DNA of 64,000 nucleotides from Arthrobacter globiformis NBRC 12137 (GCF_000238915.1 NZ_BAEG01000073.1:1-64000); one strand, 5' to 3'. Shown: positions 1 to 9,099, counted from the stretch's first letter. Translations and numbers: made by a program. Notes: generated by a model not told the origin, from the letters alone.

Positions 1-504
1 AATCCCGGCCATCACCCCGCACCCCAACAAACCCACCGCGGCCGCGTCCGCGTCCTCATCGACCTTCGTGCACTGACCCGCAGCGACCAGGGTCTTCTCC
101 GCGAACGCCCCGATCCCCAACGCCGGAGACAGCACCGTGCCGTCCTCCAGGGTCATCTTCTGCGACGCGTTCGCCGTGTTGAAACAATACTGGGCCTGGC
201 CCTTCGCGCACGCCCGGCACTGCCCGCACACCGCACGCCAATTCAGGATGACCCGGTCACCAACAGCAACCTCGGTCACACCCTCACCCACGGCCGAGAC
301 CACACCCGTCGCCTCATGACCCAGCAAATACGGGAACTCATCCCCAATCCCGCCCAGCTTGTAATGCAAATCCGTATGACACACCCCGCACGTCAGCACA
401 TCCACCAACGCCTCCCCCGGCCCAGGATCCGGCACCAAAATCGTCTCCACCGACACCGGAGCATCCTTCGCCCTGACAACAACTGCCTTCACTTTATGAA
501 CCAT
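1..504 (-). CDS. mscR: S-(hydroxymethyl)mycothiol dehydrogenase, 3' end outside window
   Basis: Zinc-dependent medium-chain alcohol dehydrogenase, the mycothiol analogue of glutathione-dependent formaldehyde dehydrogenase. It oxidises the mycothiol adduct of formaldehyde in the cytosol. The visible 168 residues carry the catalytic-zinc motif CGVCHTDL, the GHE motif (LLGHEATG) and the structural-zinc region beginning [12 protein letters not shown], followed by [10 protein letters not shown] and [12 protein letters not shown], which I recognise from actinobacterial MscR. The ATG at 504 follows a GGAAAGGAAC ribosome site. The gene lies 58 bp after the APC permease on the same strand, at the end of a choline catabolism run. 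That fits a role in clearing formaldehyde released when glycine betaine is demethylated (inference). The C-terminal half is cut off by the window edge. Confidence 0.88.
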   Translation of the reverse strand, partial: MVHKVKAVVVRAKDAPVSVETILVPDPGPGEALVDVLTCGVCHTDLHYKLGGIGDEFPYLLGHEATGVVSAVGEGVTEVAVGDRVILNWRAVCGQCRACAKGQAQYCFNTANASQKMTLEDGTVLSPALGIGAFAEKTLVAAGQCTKVDEDADAAAVGLLGCGVMAGI

Positions 505-562
505 GAAATCGCGTTCCTTTCCTGAGCCGGGGGGCCCTTTGGCTACGGCACCTCAGCCAAAT

Positions 563-2203
563 CTAACCGACTTGCTGCGGTTGGAAATCCCCGTCCCGAG
601 GACCGGACAGTCCGCTTGCCGTGCTGCTGCTATCGATGCGGGCGGGCGGCTCCTGCACGGGCACCGGGGATGGGACGGCGTGCACTGTGGCGTGCTCCGC
701 GAGAATGCCCGTCTGGTGCCTGATCTTCAGGCGGTAGAGCAGCGTCCCGCCGCCGGTGACGGCGGCGACGAAGAGGACACCGCCCCACTGCAGGTACCAC
801 TCGAACGGCGGAACCGAGTTGTAGATTTCGGGGCGCGGCCAGATCAGGTTCAGGGTCATGGCGCCGCCCCACAGAACCGCGAGGATGTTCACGGGCAGCC
901 CCCATTTGCCCATGCTGAAGCCGGCGTCGGAGTGGTCGCCGGCGCCCGGCCACTTTTTCAGGAGGCGCTTGCGCAGCATGGGGACCGTGACCAGCAGGTA
1001 GGACAGGTAGATCAGGACGATGCTGATGCTGGAAAGAATCGTGAAAATCGCGGGCTGCATGACGTTGACCAGCAACGGGATGACGGCCAGGACGCCGATC
1101 ACGATGGCGGCAATGGTGGGGGTCTTGCGGACCGGGTCCACCTTGCTGAGCTGGCGGCTGAACGGCAGGTTGTTGTCCCGCGCCATGGCGAACATCATGC
1201 GGATGGCGGCGGCGTGCACGGCCAGGGTGCAGACCACGACGGCCACCACGATGCACACGAGGAAGGCCTTGCCGAAGGGGCCGCCCAGGACGGAGAGCAC
1301 GATGTGCTGCAGGCCGCCGTCGGCTGCGCCGATCTTGGGGTCGGTGAGGTCCGGAGCGGCCAGGATGCCGAAGAGCAGGATCAGCCCGCCCAGCAGGAAG
1401 GAGGCGGTGACGGCGCGCAGGATGGCCTTGGGGGCGGTGCGCTTCGGGTCCTTCGTTTCCTCGCCGAGGGAACTGGCGGTGTCGAAGCCGTACATGACGT
1501 AGCCGGACGCCATCGCGCCGATGAGGAACACGCCGAAGAAGCCGAGGTCGTGGCCTTCGCCGAACCCGGCGGTGTCGAAGAAGACCTCGGGTCCGCGCAC
1601 CACGTGCCAGCCCAGCGCGAGGATGAGCAGCACGGCCGCGATCAGCTCAACGAACACGCCGATGCTGTTGATCCGGGTCATGAGCTTCACGCCGAATGCG
1701 TTGATGAGCGTGGAGATGGTGATCATGATGGTGGCGAGCAGAACCCCGTTAAGGGCAAAGTCGTAGGTGCCGGTGCCGTCGCCGACGATCTGGAATCCGG
1801 ACCAGAGCTGCGGCAGGGTGATCTGCAGGGCAAGAGCCACGGATCCCAGCGCCATGATGGAGGACAGCAGCAGCAGCCAGCCGGCAAGCCAGGCCGAGGT
1901 GCCGGAGGCGAGGCGCTTGGCCCAGTTGTAGACCGAGCCTGCCACGGGGTAGCGGCCTGCCAGTTCGGCAAAGCACAGCGCTACCATCAGCTGGCCGACG
2001 AAAACGATGGGCCAGGACCACGCGTACGCCGGGCCGGCCATGGAGAAACCAAAGTAGAACAGTTGAAAAACACCGGTGAGGATGGAGATGTAGCTGACGC
2101 CTGCGGCGAAGCTGGCGAACTTGCCGATGCTCCGGTCCAGGGTCTGGGCATAGCCGAACTCGTCCATGCCGCTTGAATCAGTACTCTTGCTGGGTTCCAA
2201 CAT
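563..2203 (-). CDS. APC superfamily amino acid/amine permease
   Basis: Integral membrane permease of 546 residues with about 12 hydrophobic segments. Its N-terminal region (FASFAAGVSYISILTGVF) and the motif SLGEETKDPKRTAPKAI match the amino acid/choline/GABA branch of the APC superfamily. The reading frame stays open far upstream, but the ATG at 2203 is preceded by TAGGAGTTC, a good ribosome site; the upstream 106 codons are low-complexity and overlap betB antisense sequence, so I reject them. It is 151 bp downstream of betB and 58 bp upstream of mscR. From context it probably imports choline, ethanolamine or a related amine, but substrate cannot be read from sequence alone. Confidence 0.85.
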   Translation of the reverse strand: MLEPSKSTDSSGMDEFGYAQTLDRSIGKFASFAAGVSYISILTGVFQLFYFGFSMAGPAYAWSWPIVFVGQLMVALCFAELAGRYPVAGSVYNWAKRLASGTSAWLAGWLLLLSSIMALGSVALALQITLPQLWSGFQIVGDGTGTYDFALNGVLLATIMITISTLINAFGVKLMTRINSIGVFVELIAAVLLILALGWHVVRGPEVFFDTAGFGEGHDLGFFGVFLIGAMASGYVMYGFDTASSLGEETKDPKRTAPKAILRAVTASFLLGGLILLFGILAAPDLTDPKIGAADGGLQHIVLSVLGGPFGKAFLVCIVVAVVVCTLAVHAAAIRMMFAMARDNNLPFSRQLSKVDPVRKTPTIAAIVIGVLAVIPLLVNVMQPAIFTILSSISIVLIYLSYLLVTVPMLRKRLLKKWPGAGDHSDAGFSMGKWGLPVNILAVLWGGAMTLNLIWPRPEIYNSVPPFEWYLQWGGVLFVAAVTGGGTLLYRLKIRHQTGILAEHATVHAVPSPVPVQEPPARIDSSSTASGLSGPRDGDFQPQQVG

Positions 2204-2302
2204 CTGAACTCCTAAGTCAGAAAAGCACGATGGTGATGACCCGCGGCCGCCTTTGGACGCGGGTAACACTACACGCAGTTGATACTGCGTGCAGGTGAAA
2301 CC

Positions 2303-2337
2303 GACGGCCGGGCACTGCGCTGCAGCGCCCGGCCGTC
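2303..2337 (-). terminator. Hairpin after betB
   Basis: GACGGCCGGGC and GCCCGGCCGTC form an 11-bp perfect stem around a 13-nt loop, 18 bp past the betB stop and before the permease. It lacks a T-tract on the minus strand, so it could be a weak terminator or a processing/attenuation element that lowers permease expression relative to betAB. Confidence 0.5.
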
Positions 2338-2354
2338 CCCCCCAAAGCTGATGC

Positions 2355-3902
2355 CTAGCCGGCCGCGCCGGCCCCCGTTTCGCCGGGGGTTTCCCCGGGA
2401 GCCGAGCCGAACCATCCGCTCGGGGCGGGGGCGATGTTCTGCCAGATGTGCTTGGCTTCGCGGTATTCGGCCAGGCCGGCCTGGCCGAGCTCACGGCCGA
2501 TCCCGGACTTCCCGAAACCACCCCATTCCGCCTGGGGGACGTACGGGTGGTAGTCGTTGATCCACACCGTTCCGTGCCGGAGGGCGCCCGCGACGCGCTG
2601 CGCCTTCGACGCGTCCGAGGTCCACACCGCGCCGGCCAGGCCGTACTCGGTGTCGTTTGCGATCGCGACGGCCTCGGCCTCGGTCCGGAACGTCTCCACG
2701 GTCAGTACGGGGCCGAACGATTCCTCCCGCAGCACGCTCATGCCCGAGCGGCAGTTGCCGAGCACGGTGGGCGGGTAGAAGAAGCCGTCCGCGAGCGGCC
2801 CGTCGTCGGGGATGTAGCCGCCGCACAGCAACTCTGCTCCCTCGGCGATGCCTGCCTGGACGTAGGCATGGACCTGATCGCGGTGCCTGGCGGAGATCAG
2901 CGGCCCGGTTTCGGCGTCGGAATCGAAGGGCCCGCCCATCCGGATCTTCTTCGCCCGCCGGACCACCTCGGCCACAAAGCGTTCGGCGATGGTCTCCTCG
3001 ACGACGAGCCGTGCCCCTGCCGAGCAGACCTGCCCGGAATGCAGGAACACCGCGGTGAGGGCGTTGTCGACGGCGGCGTCCCAGTCCGCGTCCGCGAAGA
3101 CGACGTTGGGGTTCTTCCCGCCGAGCTCGAAGGCCACGCGCTTCACGGTTTCGGCGGCGGCGGCCATGATCGTTTGGCCCGTGGCCAGGCTCCCAGTCAG
3201 GGATACGAGGTCGACGCGCGGATCGGAGCTGAGCGGGCCGCCCACCTTGGACCCGGATCCCGTGATCAGGTTCGCCACGCCGGCCGGAACGCCGGCCTCT
3301 GCGAGGGTTTCCATGAGCAGGATCGAGGTCGACGGCGTGAGCTCGCTGGGCTTGAGCACGAACGAGTTCCCCGCAACGAGTGCAGGCGCCACCTTCCACG
3401 CCGCCTGGAGGAGCGGGTAGTTCCACGGCGCAATGAGCGAGCAGACCCCGAGCGGCTCGTACACCACACGGCTGATCGCGTCCGCCCGGCCGGTGTCGAT
3501 GACACGGCCGGCGTCGAGCCCGGCCACCTTGCCGTAGTACCGGAAGCACGCGGCGATGTCGTCCATGTCGTACTCGGCCTCCACGAGCCGCTTGCCCGTG
3601 TCGAGCGCCTCGGCCCGCGCATAGGCGGCCTTGTCCCGTTCAAGCAGGTCAGCAACGCGCAGCATGACCGCACCACGCTCGATGTCTGTGAGCCGGCGCC
3701 ACGGGCCGTCGTCGAACGCGGCCCGTGCACTGGCGATCGCCCGCTCCGCGTCCTGCACTGTCGACGAGGCCACGACTGCCACCTCGCGCCCGTCCGCCGG
3801 GCAGCGCACGGTGGTGGTCCCGCCGTCGGACGCCTCCTGCCAGGCACCGTCGATGTACAGGCCGCGGGCAAGGTCCAGTTGGGTATCGATCGTCACGCTC
3901 AT
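2355..3902 (-). CDS. betB: Betaine-aldehyde dehydrogenase
   Basis: NAD(P)-dependent aldehyde dehydrogenase of 515 residues that oxidises betaine aldehyde to glycine betaine in the cytosol. The ALDH fold is complete: the substrate and cofactor region APWNYPLLQAAWK, the general-base glutamate in FELGGKNPN, the catalytic cysteine in HSGQVCSAGAR, and the C-terminal EESFGPVL and GGFGKSGIGRELG motifs. The usual family length is 490-500; the extra residues are a Gly/Pro/Ala-rich tail. It starts 5 bp after the betA stop, so the two are translationally close and the pathway order choline to aldehyde to betaine is conserved. Choice of substrate rests on the neighbour betA more than on residues visible here. 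Confidence 0.88.
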   Translation of the reverse strand: MSVTIDTQLDLARGLYIDGAWQEASDGGTTTVRCPADGREVAVVASSTVQDAERAIASARAAFDDGPWRRLTDIERGAVMLRVADLLERDKAAYARAEALDTGKRLVEAEYDMDDIAACFRYYGKVAGLDAGRVIDTGRADAISRVVYEPLGVCSLIAPWNYPLLQAAWKVAPALVAGNSFVLKPSELTPSTSILLMETLAEAGVPAGVANLITGSGSKVGGPLSSDPRVDLVSLTGSLATGQTIMAAAAETVKRVAFELGGKNPNVVFADADWDAAVDNALTAVFLHSGQVCSAGARLVVEETIAERFVAEVVRRAKKIRMGGPFDSDAETGPLISARHRDQVHAYVQAGIAEGAELLCGGYIPDDGPLADGFFYPPTVLGNCRSGMSVLREESFGPVLTVETFRTEAEAVAIANDTEYGLAGAVWTSDASKAQRVAGALRHGTVWINDYHPYVPQAEWGGFGKSGIGRELGQAGLAEYREAKHIWQNIAPAPSGWFGSAPGETPGETGAGAAG

Positions 3903-3907
3903 GCCCC

Positions 3908-5626
3908 TTAACCCTTCGCCGCCACGGCAGCGGCTGCCGCCGGCACGGATCCGCCGCGTTCCAGCGGGCTCACTCCGTGCCGGTAGAACTCGGCGTGCTG
4001 GGGTGCGAGCGGCGCCTTGCCGGCGATCAGGTCGGCAGCCTTTTCGGCGAGCATCATCACCGGGGCGTAGATGTTGCCGTTGGTGACGTACGGCATGGCC
4101 GAGGCGTCCACCACGCGGAGGCCGCGTGTGCCGTGCACGGTCATGTCCAGCGGGTTCACCACGGCCATGGGGTCGGAGTCCGGGCCCATCTTCGCGGTGC
4201 AGGACGGGTGCAGCGCCGTCTCGGCGTCGCGGGCCACCCAGTCAAGGATCTCCGCATCGGTCTGCACGCTCCTGCCGGGGGAAAGCTCGCCGCCGTTGAA
4301 GGGTCCCATGGCCGACTGGCCCAGGATGTCGCGGGCAACATGGATCGCTTCGACCCATTCGCGGCGGTCCTGGTCGGTGGAGAGGTAGTTGAACAGCATC
4401 GACGGGTGCACCGTGGGATCGGTGGACTTGATCTTCAGGCTGCCGCGGGCGTCGGAGTACATGGGGCCGATGTGCACCTGGTAGCCATGCTTGGCGTCCG
4501 CCTTCTGTCCGTCGTAGCGGACGGCAACCGGGAGGAAGTGGAACATGAGGTTGGGGTACGCCACGTCCTCGTTGGAGCGGACGAAGCCGCCGCCCTCGAA
4601 GTGGTTGGTGGCGGCCGGACCCTTCCGTCCCAGCATCCACTGCAGCCCGATCAGCGGGTAGCGCCACAGGTCCAGGGCGGGCTGCATGGAGACCGGCTGG
4701 GTGCAGGCGTGCTGGATGTAGACCTCGAGGTGGTCCTGGAGGTTTTCGCCGACGCCGGGCAGGTTAACCACGGAGTTGATGCCCAGCGAGTTCAGGTGGG
4801 ATGCGTTGCCCACGCCGGAGAGCTGCAGCAGCTGCGGGGTGTTGATGGCGCCGCCGGCCAGGATCACTTCGCCCGCGGTCACCTGGTGGGTCTTGCCGTT
4901 GCGGCGGTAGGTGACGCCGGTGGCCACGTTGCCCTTGAAGTTGACCTTGGTGACGAGCGCACGGGTCAGGACGGTCAGGTTCTTCCGGCCGAATTCAGGC
5001 CGCAGGTAGGCGCGGGAAGCGGAGAGCCGCTGGCCCTTGTGGACGTTGCGGTCGAACGCCGCGAATCCCTCCTGGCGGTAGCCGTTGACGTCGTCGGTCA
5101 GGGGGTAGCCCGCTTCCTGGGCGGCGGCGAAGAACGCCTGGAACAGCGGGTTGGTGGCGGGGCCGCGCTCCAGCACCAGCGGGCCGGAGTGTCCGCGCAG
5201 TTCATCGTCGGGGTCGGCGGCCAGCGCGTTTTCCATCCGGTTGAAGTAGGGGAGGCAGTGCGCGAAGTCCCACGATTCCATGCCGGCGTCGGCGCCCCAG
5301 CGCTCGTAGTCGAGCGGGTTTCCGCGCTGGAAGATCATGCCGTTGATGGAGCTCGAGCCGCCCAGGACCTTGCCGCGGGCGTGCGCCACGCGACGGCCGC
5401 CCATGTGGGGCTCGGGATCGGACTCGTAACGCCAGTCGTAGAACGGGTTGCCGCTGGGGAAGGTCAGCGCGGCAGGCATCTGGATGAACAGGTCCCAGGG
5501 GTAGTCGCTCCGGCCGGCCTCAAGAACCAGGACGCTGCTCTGGCCTCCGTCGCTCAGGCGGTTGGCGAGCACGGAACCCGCGCTTCCGCCGCCGACGATG
5601 ACGTAGTCGTAAGTGGTCTGTGTCAT
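3908..5626 (-). CDS. betA: Choline dehydrogenase, GMC oxidoreductase
   Basis: FAD-dependent GMC-family enzyme of 572 residues oxidising choline to betaine aldehyde. It opens with the dinucleotide-binding motif [17 protein letters not shown], then the GMC signature 1 region [16 protein letters not shown] and signature 2 ([15 protein letters not shown]). The segment [17 protein letters not shown], the NHFEGGGF motif and the active-site HPSCTAKMG follow E. coli BetA closely. It is not the soluble Arthrobacter choline oxidase type, which has a different N-terminus. ATG at 5626 follows AGAAGGAGAATTTGC. First gene of the betA-betB-permease-mscR run; the upstream 400 bp holds a palindromic operator pair. 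Confidence 0.92.
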   Translation of the reverse strand: MTQTTYDYVIVGGGSAGSVLANRLSDGGQSSVLVLEAGRSDYPWDLFIQMPAALTFPSGNPFYDWRYESDPEPHMGGRRVAHARGKVLGGSSSINGMIFQRGNPLDYERWGADAGMESWDFAHCLPYFNRMENALAADPDDELRGHSGPLVLERGPATNPLFQAFFAAAQEAGYPLTDDVNGYRQEGFAAFDRNVHKGQRLSASRAYLRPEFGRKNLTVLTRALVTKVNFKGNVATGVTYRRNGKTHQVTAGEVILAGGAINTPQLLQLSGVGNASHLNSLGINSVVNLPGVGENLQDHLEVYIQHACTQPVSMQPALDLWRYPLIGLQWMLGRKGPAATNHFEGGGFVRSNEDVAYPNLMFHFLPVAVRYDGQKADAKHGYQVHIGPMYSDARGSLKIKSTDPTVHPSMLFNYLSTDQDRREWVEAIHVARDILGQSAMGPFNGGELSPGRSVQTDAEILDWVARDAETALHPSCTAKMGPDSDPMAVVNPLDMTVHGTRGLRVVDASAMPYVTNGNIYAPVMMLAEKAADLIAGKAPLAPQHAEFYRHGVSPLERGGSVPAAAAAVAAKG

Positions 5627-6029
5627 GCAAATTCTCCTTCTACCTGGTGCAGATCAACCGCTGAGGGGCGGGTTGTCCTTCATCCGGACGCTGGCGGTAT
5701 CGCGAAGCCCCGGAAACGTACGTGGGTGGTCCTTACCCCCGAGTGGGGGTTGACGGGATGGTCTGGGAGTTGCGGCGGGTCGAGTTTTCCCTCGGTCCGA
5801 AACCTTTGGCCGCCGAGCCGGGAGTCGCGCATGAAACGCCTTTATTTCGGCGGGACCCCGCTTGTGTGGTGTAGGTCATACACATGCAGAGTAGTCCACC
5901 TTGAACAAGTGTTCAAGGTTAAAACTGAACCGATGTTCAAGATTTTTTTGGGTCAGTTTGCCGAAGGGCCGGGCTGTGCCTGTTTTGGCGAGCCCGGGTT
6001 GCGCTTGTTCTAACTAGGGGTTGGATCCG
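5627..6029. other. betA upstream region, no gene
   Basis: Gene-free 403 bp between betA and the TetR gene. It contains the two operator-like palindromes listed separately and a further short dyad, ACCCCC-gagt-GGGGGT at 5735-5750, closer to betA. I see no convincing open reading frame; the frames crossing it are antisense continuations. Confidence 0.6.
5899..5939. promoter_or_regulatory. Palindromic operator pair, probable BetI-type TetR sites
   Basis: Site 1 (5899-5918) is CCTTGAACA-ag-TGTTCAAGG, a perfect 9-bp inverted repeat. Site 2 (5926-5939) is TGAAC-CGA-TGTTCA, a near match of the core TGAACA/TGTTCA. Centres are 24 bp apart. Dyads of this size are typical of TetR-family operators, and the only nearby regulator is the TetR gene directly upstream. 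The inference is repression of betA relieved by choline or betaine aldehyde. Confidence 0.65.
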
Positions 6030-6614
6030 CTACGCGGCGAAGGCGATTTGCTCCGTGCGGGCGATGCTCCTGTGGATGGATGCCTCATCGACGCCAAGGA
6101 GCGCCGTCAGCCACATCCCGTTTTGCACGACGACGATGTCAGCCGCCCGCTCCCTGCATTCATCGCCGGAAAGCTCGGGTTTGGCATTCCCTATCAGGGC
6201 CGCGAGCCCATCGAGATACCGCTCAAATGCAGCAGCGTTTATCAGCGCAAAGTCCTCATGGGCCTGCGCGAGCGCCCAAAGGTGGAGGCGCAGGGACAGG
6301 TGTTGGGTGGTCAGCAATTCCGGGTCGGCAACGCGCCGGAGGGCTTTCTGGAGCTGTTCGTCCGGGGCCGATGCCGGATCAGGCGCCACGAGCTTGAGAT
6401 CGCGTTCGTCGATCCGGTGCAAGGCCGCACGGATCAGGCTCGATTTGTCTTCGTAGTAGTAATTGACGAGCCCCAGTGCGACCCCGGCCTCGCGGGCCAC
6501 AGCGCGCATGTTCACGCCTGAGATGCCGTGACGAGACAGCAGGCCCAGCGCGGCTTCGAGAATGCGTTCCTGCCTGTCAACCTGTTCGCCGGAGTTCACG
6601 GTGCTTGTATCCAC
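6030..6614 (-). CDS. TetR-family regulator, BetI-like
   Basis: TetR-type repressor of 194 residues. The N-terminal helix-turn-helix runs RQERILEAALGLLSRHG, then VNMRAVAREAGVALGLVNYYY and EDKSSLIRAAL, the standard TetR DNA-binding layout with the YYY recognition helix end. The C-terminal ligand domain includes VVVQNGMWLTALLG, similar to the GLWL region of BetI. The frame is open far upstream, but homology begins near 6600; I chose the GTG at 6614, with a GTG at 6599 as alternative. No strong ribosome site precedes either. It is on the same strand as betA, 403 bp upstream, and is the likely ligand for the operators at 5899-5939. Confidence 0.8.
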   Translation of the reverse strand: MDTSTVNSGEQVDRQERILEAALGLLSRHGISGVNMRAVAREAGVALGLVNYYYEDKSSLIRAALHRIDERDLKLVAPDPASAPDEQLQKALRRVADPELLTTQHLSLRLHLWALAQAHEDFALINAAAFERYLDGLAALIGNAKPELSGDECRERAADIVVVQNGMWLTALLGVDEASIHRSIARTEQIAFAA

Positions 6615-6678
6615 TTGGCCAGAATATGGCGAAACCCGTGATGGTGCATCTGCTGTCCGGGCGATGGCCGAAGTCCGG

Positions 6679-8079
6679 TCAGGGGCGCGGGGCGGCCCTG
6701 AATGTGACGCGGGCGTCCAGGCCCGGGGCGCCGGGCCTGGCTTCGAGGGACGCCGCCGCGCCGCTCGCCTCAGCGAGCTGCTGGACGATGGCCAGGCCCA
6801 GGCCGCTGCCCTCGGACGTCGACTGGCCGCGCCAGAAGCGGTTGAAGGCCCGGTGCCGGTCCTCCTCGGAAAGCCCGGGACCGTCGTCGAGCACGTGCAG
6901 CTCGAAAGCTCCGGAGGCGCCGTCCGGGCGGACCACGAGGCGGATCTCCGAGTCCGGCGGCGCCACGGCCAGGGCGTTGTCGATGAGGTTGTCGATGATC
7001 TGTTCCGCCGCGCCGGGCATGGCCAGCACCCTCGCCTCTGGAACCGCGTCCAGTACCGTCCGCACTCCGCTTTCCTCGGCCAGCGCCTCCCACTGCTCCA
7101 CGCGGTTCCGGGCGATATCGCTGAGGTCCACGTCCTCCCGGTCAACGTGCCGGCTGTCCGCCCGGCTCAGGAGGAGCAGGCCGTCGATGATGCGCTGCAG
7201 CCGGTACGTCTCCTCCAGCGAGTCGGCCACCATGACGCGCGCGCCGTCGGGATCGTTGCCAACAGCGTCCACGGCGTTCTCCAGGCGCAGCCGCAGTCCA
7301 GTCAGCGGGGTGCGCAGCTGGTGGGACGCGTCGCTGGCAAATCCGCGCTGCTGCTGCAGCAGGTGCTCCAGCCGGTCCGCCATCTGGTTGAAGGACCGTG
7401 CCAGGGTGCGCAGCTCCGGCGGGCCCTGCTCCTCCTCGGTGCGGGTGGCGAGGTTGCCTTCCGCGAGCAGTTCGGTGGCCTTCTGCAGCCGTTTGATCCG
7501 CCCGGTCACGGCGCCGGCCATCAGGTAGGCCAGCAGGCCGGCCAACAGCACGGTGGTGCCCGCCACCGCCCACATCACCCTCAGCTGGCCGGACACGCGG
7601 TCCTCCACCACCGATGCCGGGTACGTCAGGCGCACCGCACCGGTGATGTTCTCGCCGCTGAGAACGGGAACCGTGACGTACACCAGGTCGAAGCCCAGGG
7701 TGTCCGAGTGGCGCTGGCCGGAGGTGATCTGACCGGCGAGCGCGGCGGAAATTTCGGGGCGCGAAAGGTAGGAGGCCCCGGTAGCCGACTGGTCGTCGTC
7801 GGACGTTGCCACCGCGGTCCCGGCGCGGTCCACGACCACCACTCGTGCCCCGCTGGCGCGGCCGTAATCGCGGACGGCCGTGGCCACCGTCCCGGGCGCG
7901 GGACCTCCCGTCTCAAGCAACTGCCGTGCCCGCCCGCTGAGCAGGAAGGCGTCACGTTCGAGCGAGGTGGCCAGGCGGTCCCGTTCCACCCGGACGAGGT
8001 AGCTGCCCAGCGGAATGTCCTGCACCAGCACCACCAGGAGGGTGATGGCCATGAACGCTCCAATCAGCCGCCATCTCAC
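6679..8079 (-). CDS. Sensor histidine kinase
   Basis: Membrane sensor kinase of 466 residues. A first transmembrane segment (IGAFMAITLLVVLVQDI) is followed by an extracytoplasmic sensor region, a second segment (AVAGTTVLLAGLLAYLMAGAV), a HAMP linker, the dimerisation box with phospho-acceptor His in ASDASHQLRTPL, then N (IIDNLIDNAL), G1 (DDGPGLSEED) and G2 (SEGSGLGLAIV) ATP-binding boxes. The GTG at 8079 overlaps the regulator stop as GTGA, a classic coupled start; upstream in-frame codons belong to the regulator antiphase and are rejected. The signal is unknown. It forms a unit with the OmpR-type regulator at 8076-8759. Confidence 0.9.
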   Translation of the reverse strand: MRWRLIGAFMAITLLVVLVQDIPLGSYLVRVERDRLATSLERDAFLLSGRARQLLETGGPAPGTVATAVRDYGRASGARVVVVDRAGTAVATSDDDQSATGASYLSRPEISAALAGQITSGQRHSDTLGFDLVYVTVPVLSGENITGAVRLTYPASVVEDRVSGQLRVMWAVAGTTVLLAGLLAYLMAGAVTGRIKRLQKATELLAEGNLATRTEEEQGPPELRTLARSFNQMADRLEHLLQQQRGFASDASHQLRTPLTGLRLRLENAVDAVGNDPDGARVMVADSLEETYRLQRIIDGLLLLSRADSRHVDREDVDLSDIARNRVEQWEALAEESGVRTVLDAVPEARVLAMPGAAEQIIDNLIDNALAVAPPDSEIRLVVRPDGASGAFELHVLDDGPGLSEEDRHRAFNRFWRGQSTSEGSGLGLAIVQQLAEASGAAASLEARPGAPGLDARVTFRAAPRP

Positions 8080-8759
8080 CCGGGCACGTCCAGCCTGAAC
8101 CCGACGCCGCGCACCGCCTCGATCCAGCGGGGGTCGCCGAGCTTCTTCCGGATAGCGGCCACATGCGCATCCAGCGTCTTGGTGGTTCCGTACCAGGTGC
8201 CGTCCCACACCGCGCGCAGAATGTCGCTGCGCTGGCACACGGCGCCGGGGTCCTCGGCCAGGTAATAGAGGAGCTCGAACTCCTTGGCAGTGAGGTGGAT
8301 TTCAGCGCCGTCCACCAGGACCCTGCGTGAGCGCTGGTCGATGCTCAGCGTGCCGATCACACGGGTACCGTCAGCCGGCGGAGCGGTCCCGGACTGGGGG
8401 TCGGCCGTGCGGCGGGCCACGGCCCGGATCCGCGCGATGAGTTCCCGCATTCCGAACGGCTTCACCAGGTAGTCGTCCGCGCCCAGCTCCAGGGCCAGCA
8501 CCCGGTCGATCTCCTCGTCGCGGGCACTGACAACGATGATCGGCGTCATGGTCAGGGACCGGATGGACCGGCAGACGTCCGTGCCGTCCATGTCCGGCAG
8601 CCCCAGGTCAAGGAGCACGAAGTCAGGGCTGGAGGACCGGACTGCGGCGAGCGCCCCTGCCCCGTCCGCGACGTGCCGGGCCTGGAAGCCGGCCCTGGTC
8701 AGGCCTTCCAGCACGCCGGCGGCCACCGATTCGTCGTCTTCAACCACCAGGATCTGCAT
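8076..8759 (-). CDS. OmpR/PhoB-family response regulator
   Basis: Two-domain regulator of 227 residues. Receiver domain 1-120 has the acidic pocket VVEDDES, phospho-acceptor D51 in LLDLGLPDMDG, conserved Ser in VVSARDEE and Lys in DYLVKPFG. The C-terminal winged helix (about 135-225) includes LTAKEFELLYYLAEDPG and the recognition region TKTLDAHVAAIRKKLGD with the terminal VRGVGFRLD. It is cotranscribed with the kinase at 6679-8079 by a 4-bp overlap. The target genes are not evident; the divergent PP2C regulator gene shares its upstream region. Confidence 0.92.
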   Translation of the reverse strand: MQILVVEDDESVAAGVLEGLTRAGFQARHVADGAGALAAVRSSSPDFVLLDLGLPDMDGTDVCRSIRSLTMTPIIVVSARDEEIDRVLALELGADDYLVKPFGMRELIARIRAVARRTADPQSGTAPPADGTRVIGTLSIDQRSRRVLVDGAEIHLTAKEFELLYYLAEDPGAVCQRSDILRAVWDGTWYGTTKTLDAHVAAIRKKLGDPRWIEAVRGVGFRLDVPG

Positions 8760-8860
8760 ATCCGATTATCTTCCGGCCGGAACGGTGCCGCGGCGGATAG
8801 CCACGGCTTGCCCAGCCTACTTCTCCGAGCTTTGACAATTCTTGGCCCGCCGAGGGCCCC

Positions 8861-9080
8861 CAGCCACCCCCTCCGTCCGCAACCCTTCCTCAGATCCTGC
8901 GCCCCATGCACCGATCCTTCCTCAGGTCCTGCAGGAAAAACCCAAACGCTTCCGCACCGATTGCGGAAGCGTAAGGCAGGACCCGACGAAAGCTGCGGAA
9001 GCGTCAGGCAGGACCCGACGAAAGGTGAGGAAGGATCGGTCAAAAGGCGGCAAAAGCTGAGGAAGCGTTGACAGCGGGTT
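8861..9080. repeat. Palindromic array of 32-bp phased units
   Basis: Intergenic DNA between the divergent regulator at 8759 and the gene at 9155. Four units on the plus strand begin at 8962, 8994, 9026 and 9058, each opening TGCGGAAGCG or TGAGGAAG. Three units in inverted orientation begin (reading the minus strand) at 8956, 8924 and 8892 with the same openings. Spacing is exactly 32 bp on both sides of a 5-bp centre at 8957-8961. Units at 8962 and 8994 are nearly identical over 32 bp. The 15-mer at 8910-8924 is the exact inverse of 9026-9040. Function unknown; the rest of the 395-bp gap holds only the promoter below. Confidence 0.85.
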
Positions 9081-9099
9081 CACTCCGGCCGAATAGGCT
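9068..9099 (+). promoter_or_regulatory. Sigma-70-like promoter for the PP2C-GT2 operon
   Basis: TTGACA at 9068-9073, with GAATAG at 9091-9096 (17-bp spacer) or TAGGCT at 9094-9099 (20-bp spacer) as the -10 candidate. The -35 box sits inside the last unit of the 32-bp repeat array, so the array could influence this promoter. Confidence 0.45.

Noticed and set aside
503-2176. 557-codon open frame on the plus strand, antisense to the permease
   Set aside because: Product is His/Asp/Gly-rich low complexity, a known artefact of GC-rich antisense frames; the minus-strand permease is clearly real.
3725-6013. 762-codon plus-strand frame across betA and its upstream region
   Set aside because: Antisense to betA with no recognisable domain; its 3' end crosses the operator palindromes.
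6030-7145. Long version of the TetR protein starting at 7145
   Set aside because: The N-terminal 177 residues are an out-of-frame reading of the histidine kinase gene; TetR homology starts only near 6600.
8861-9080. Regular 32-bp units resembling a small CRISPR array
   Set aside because: Only the first 8-10 bp of each unit are conserved, units are inverted about a centre, there are no unique spacers between identical repeats and no cas genes.
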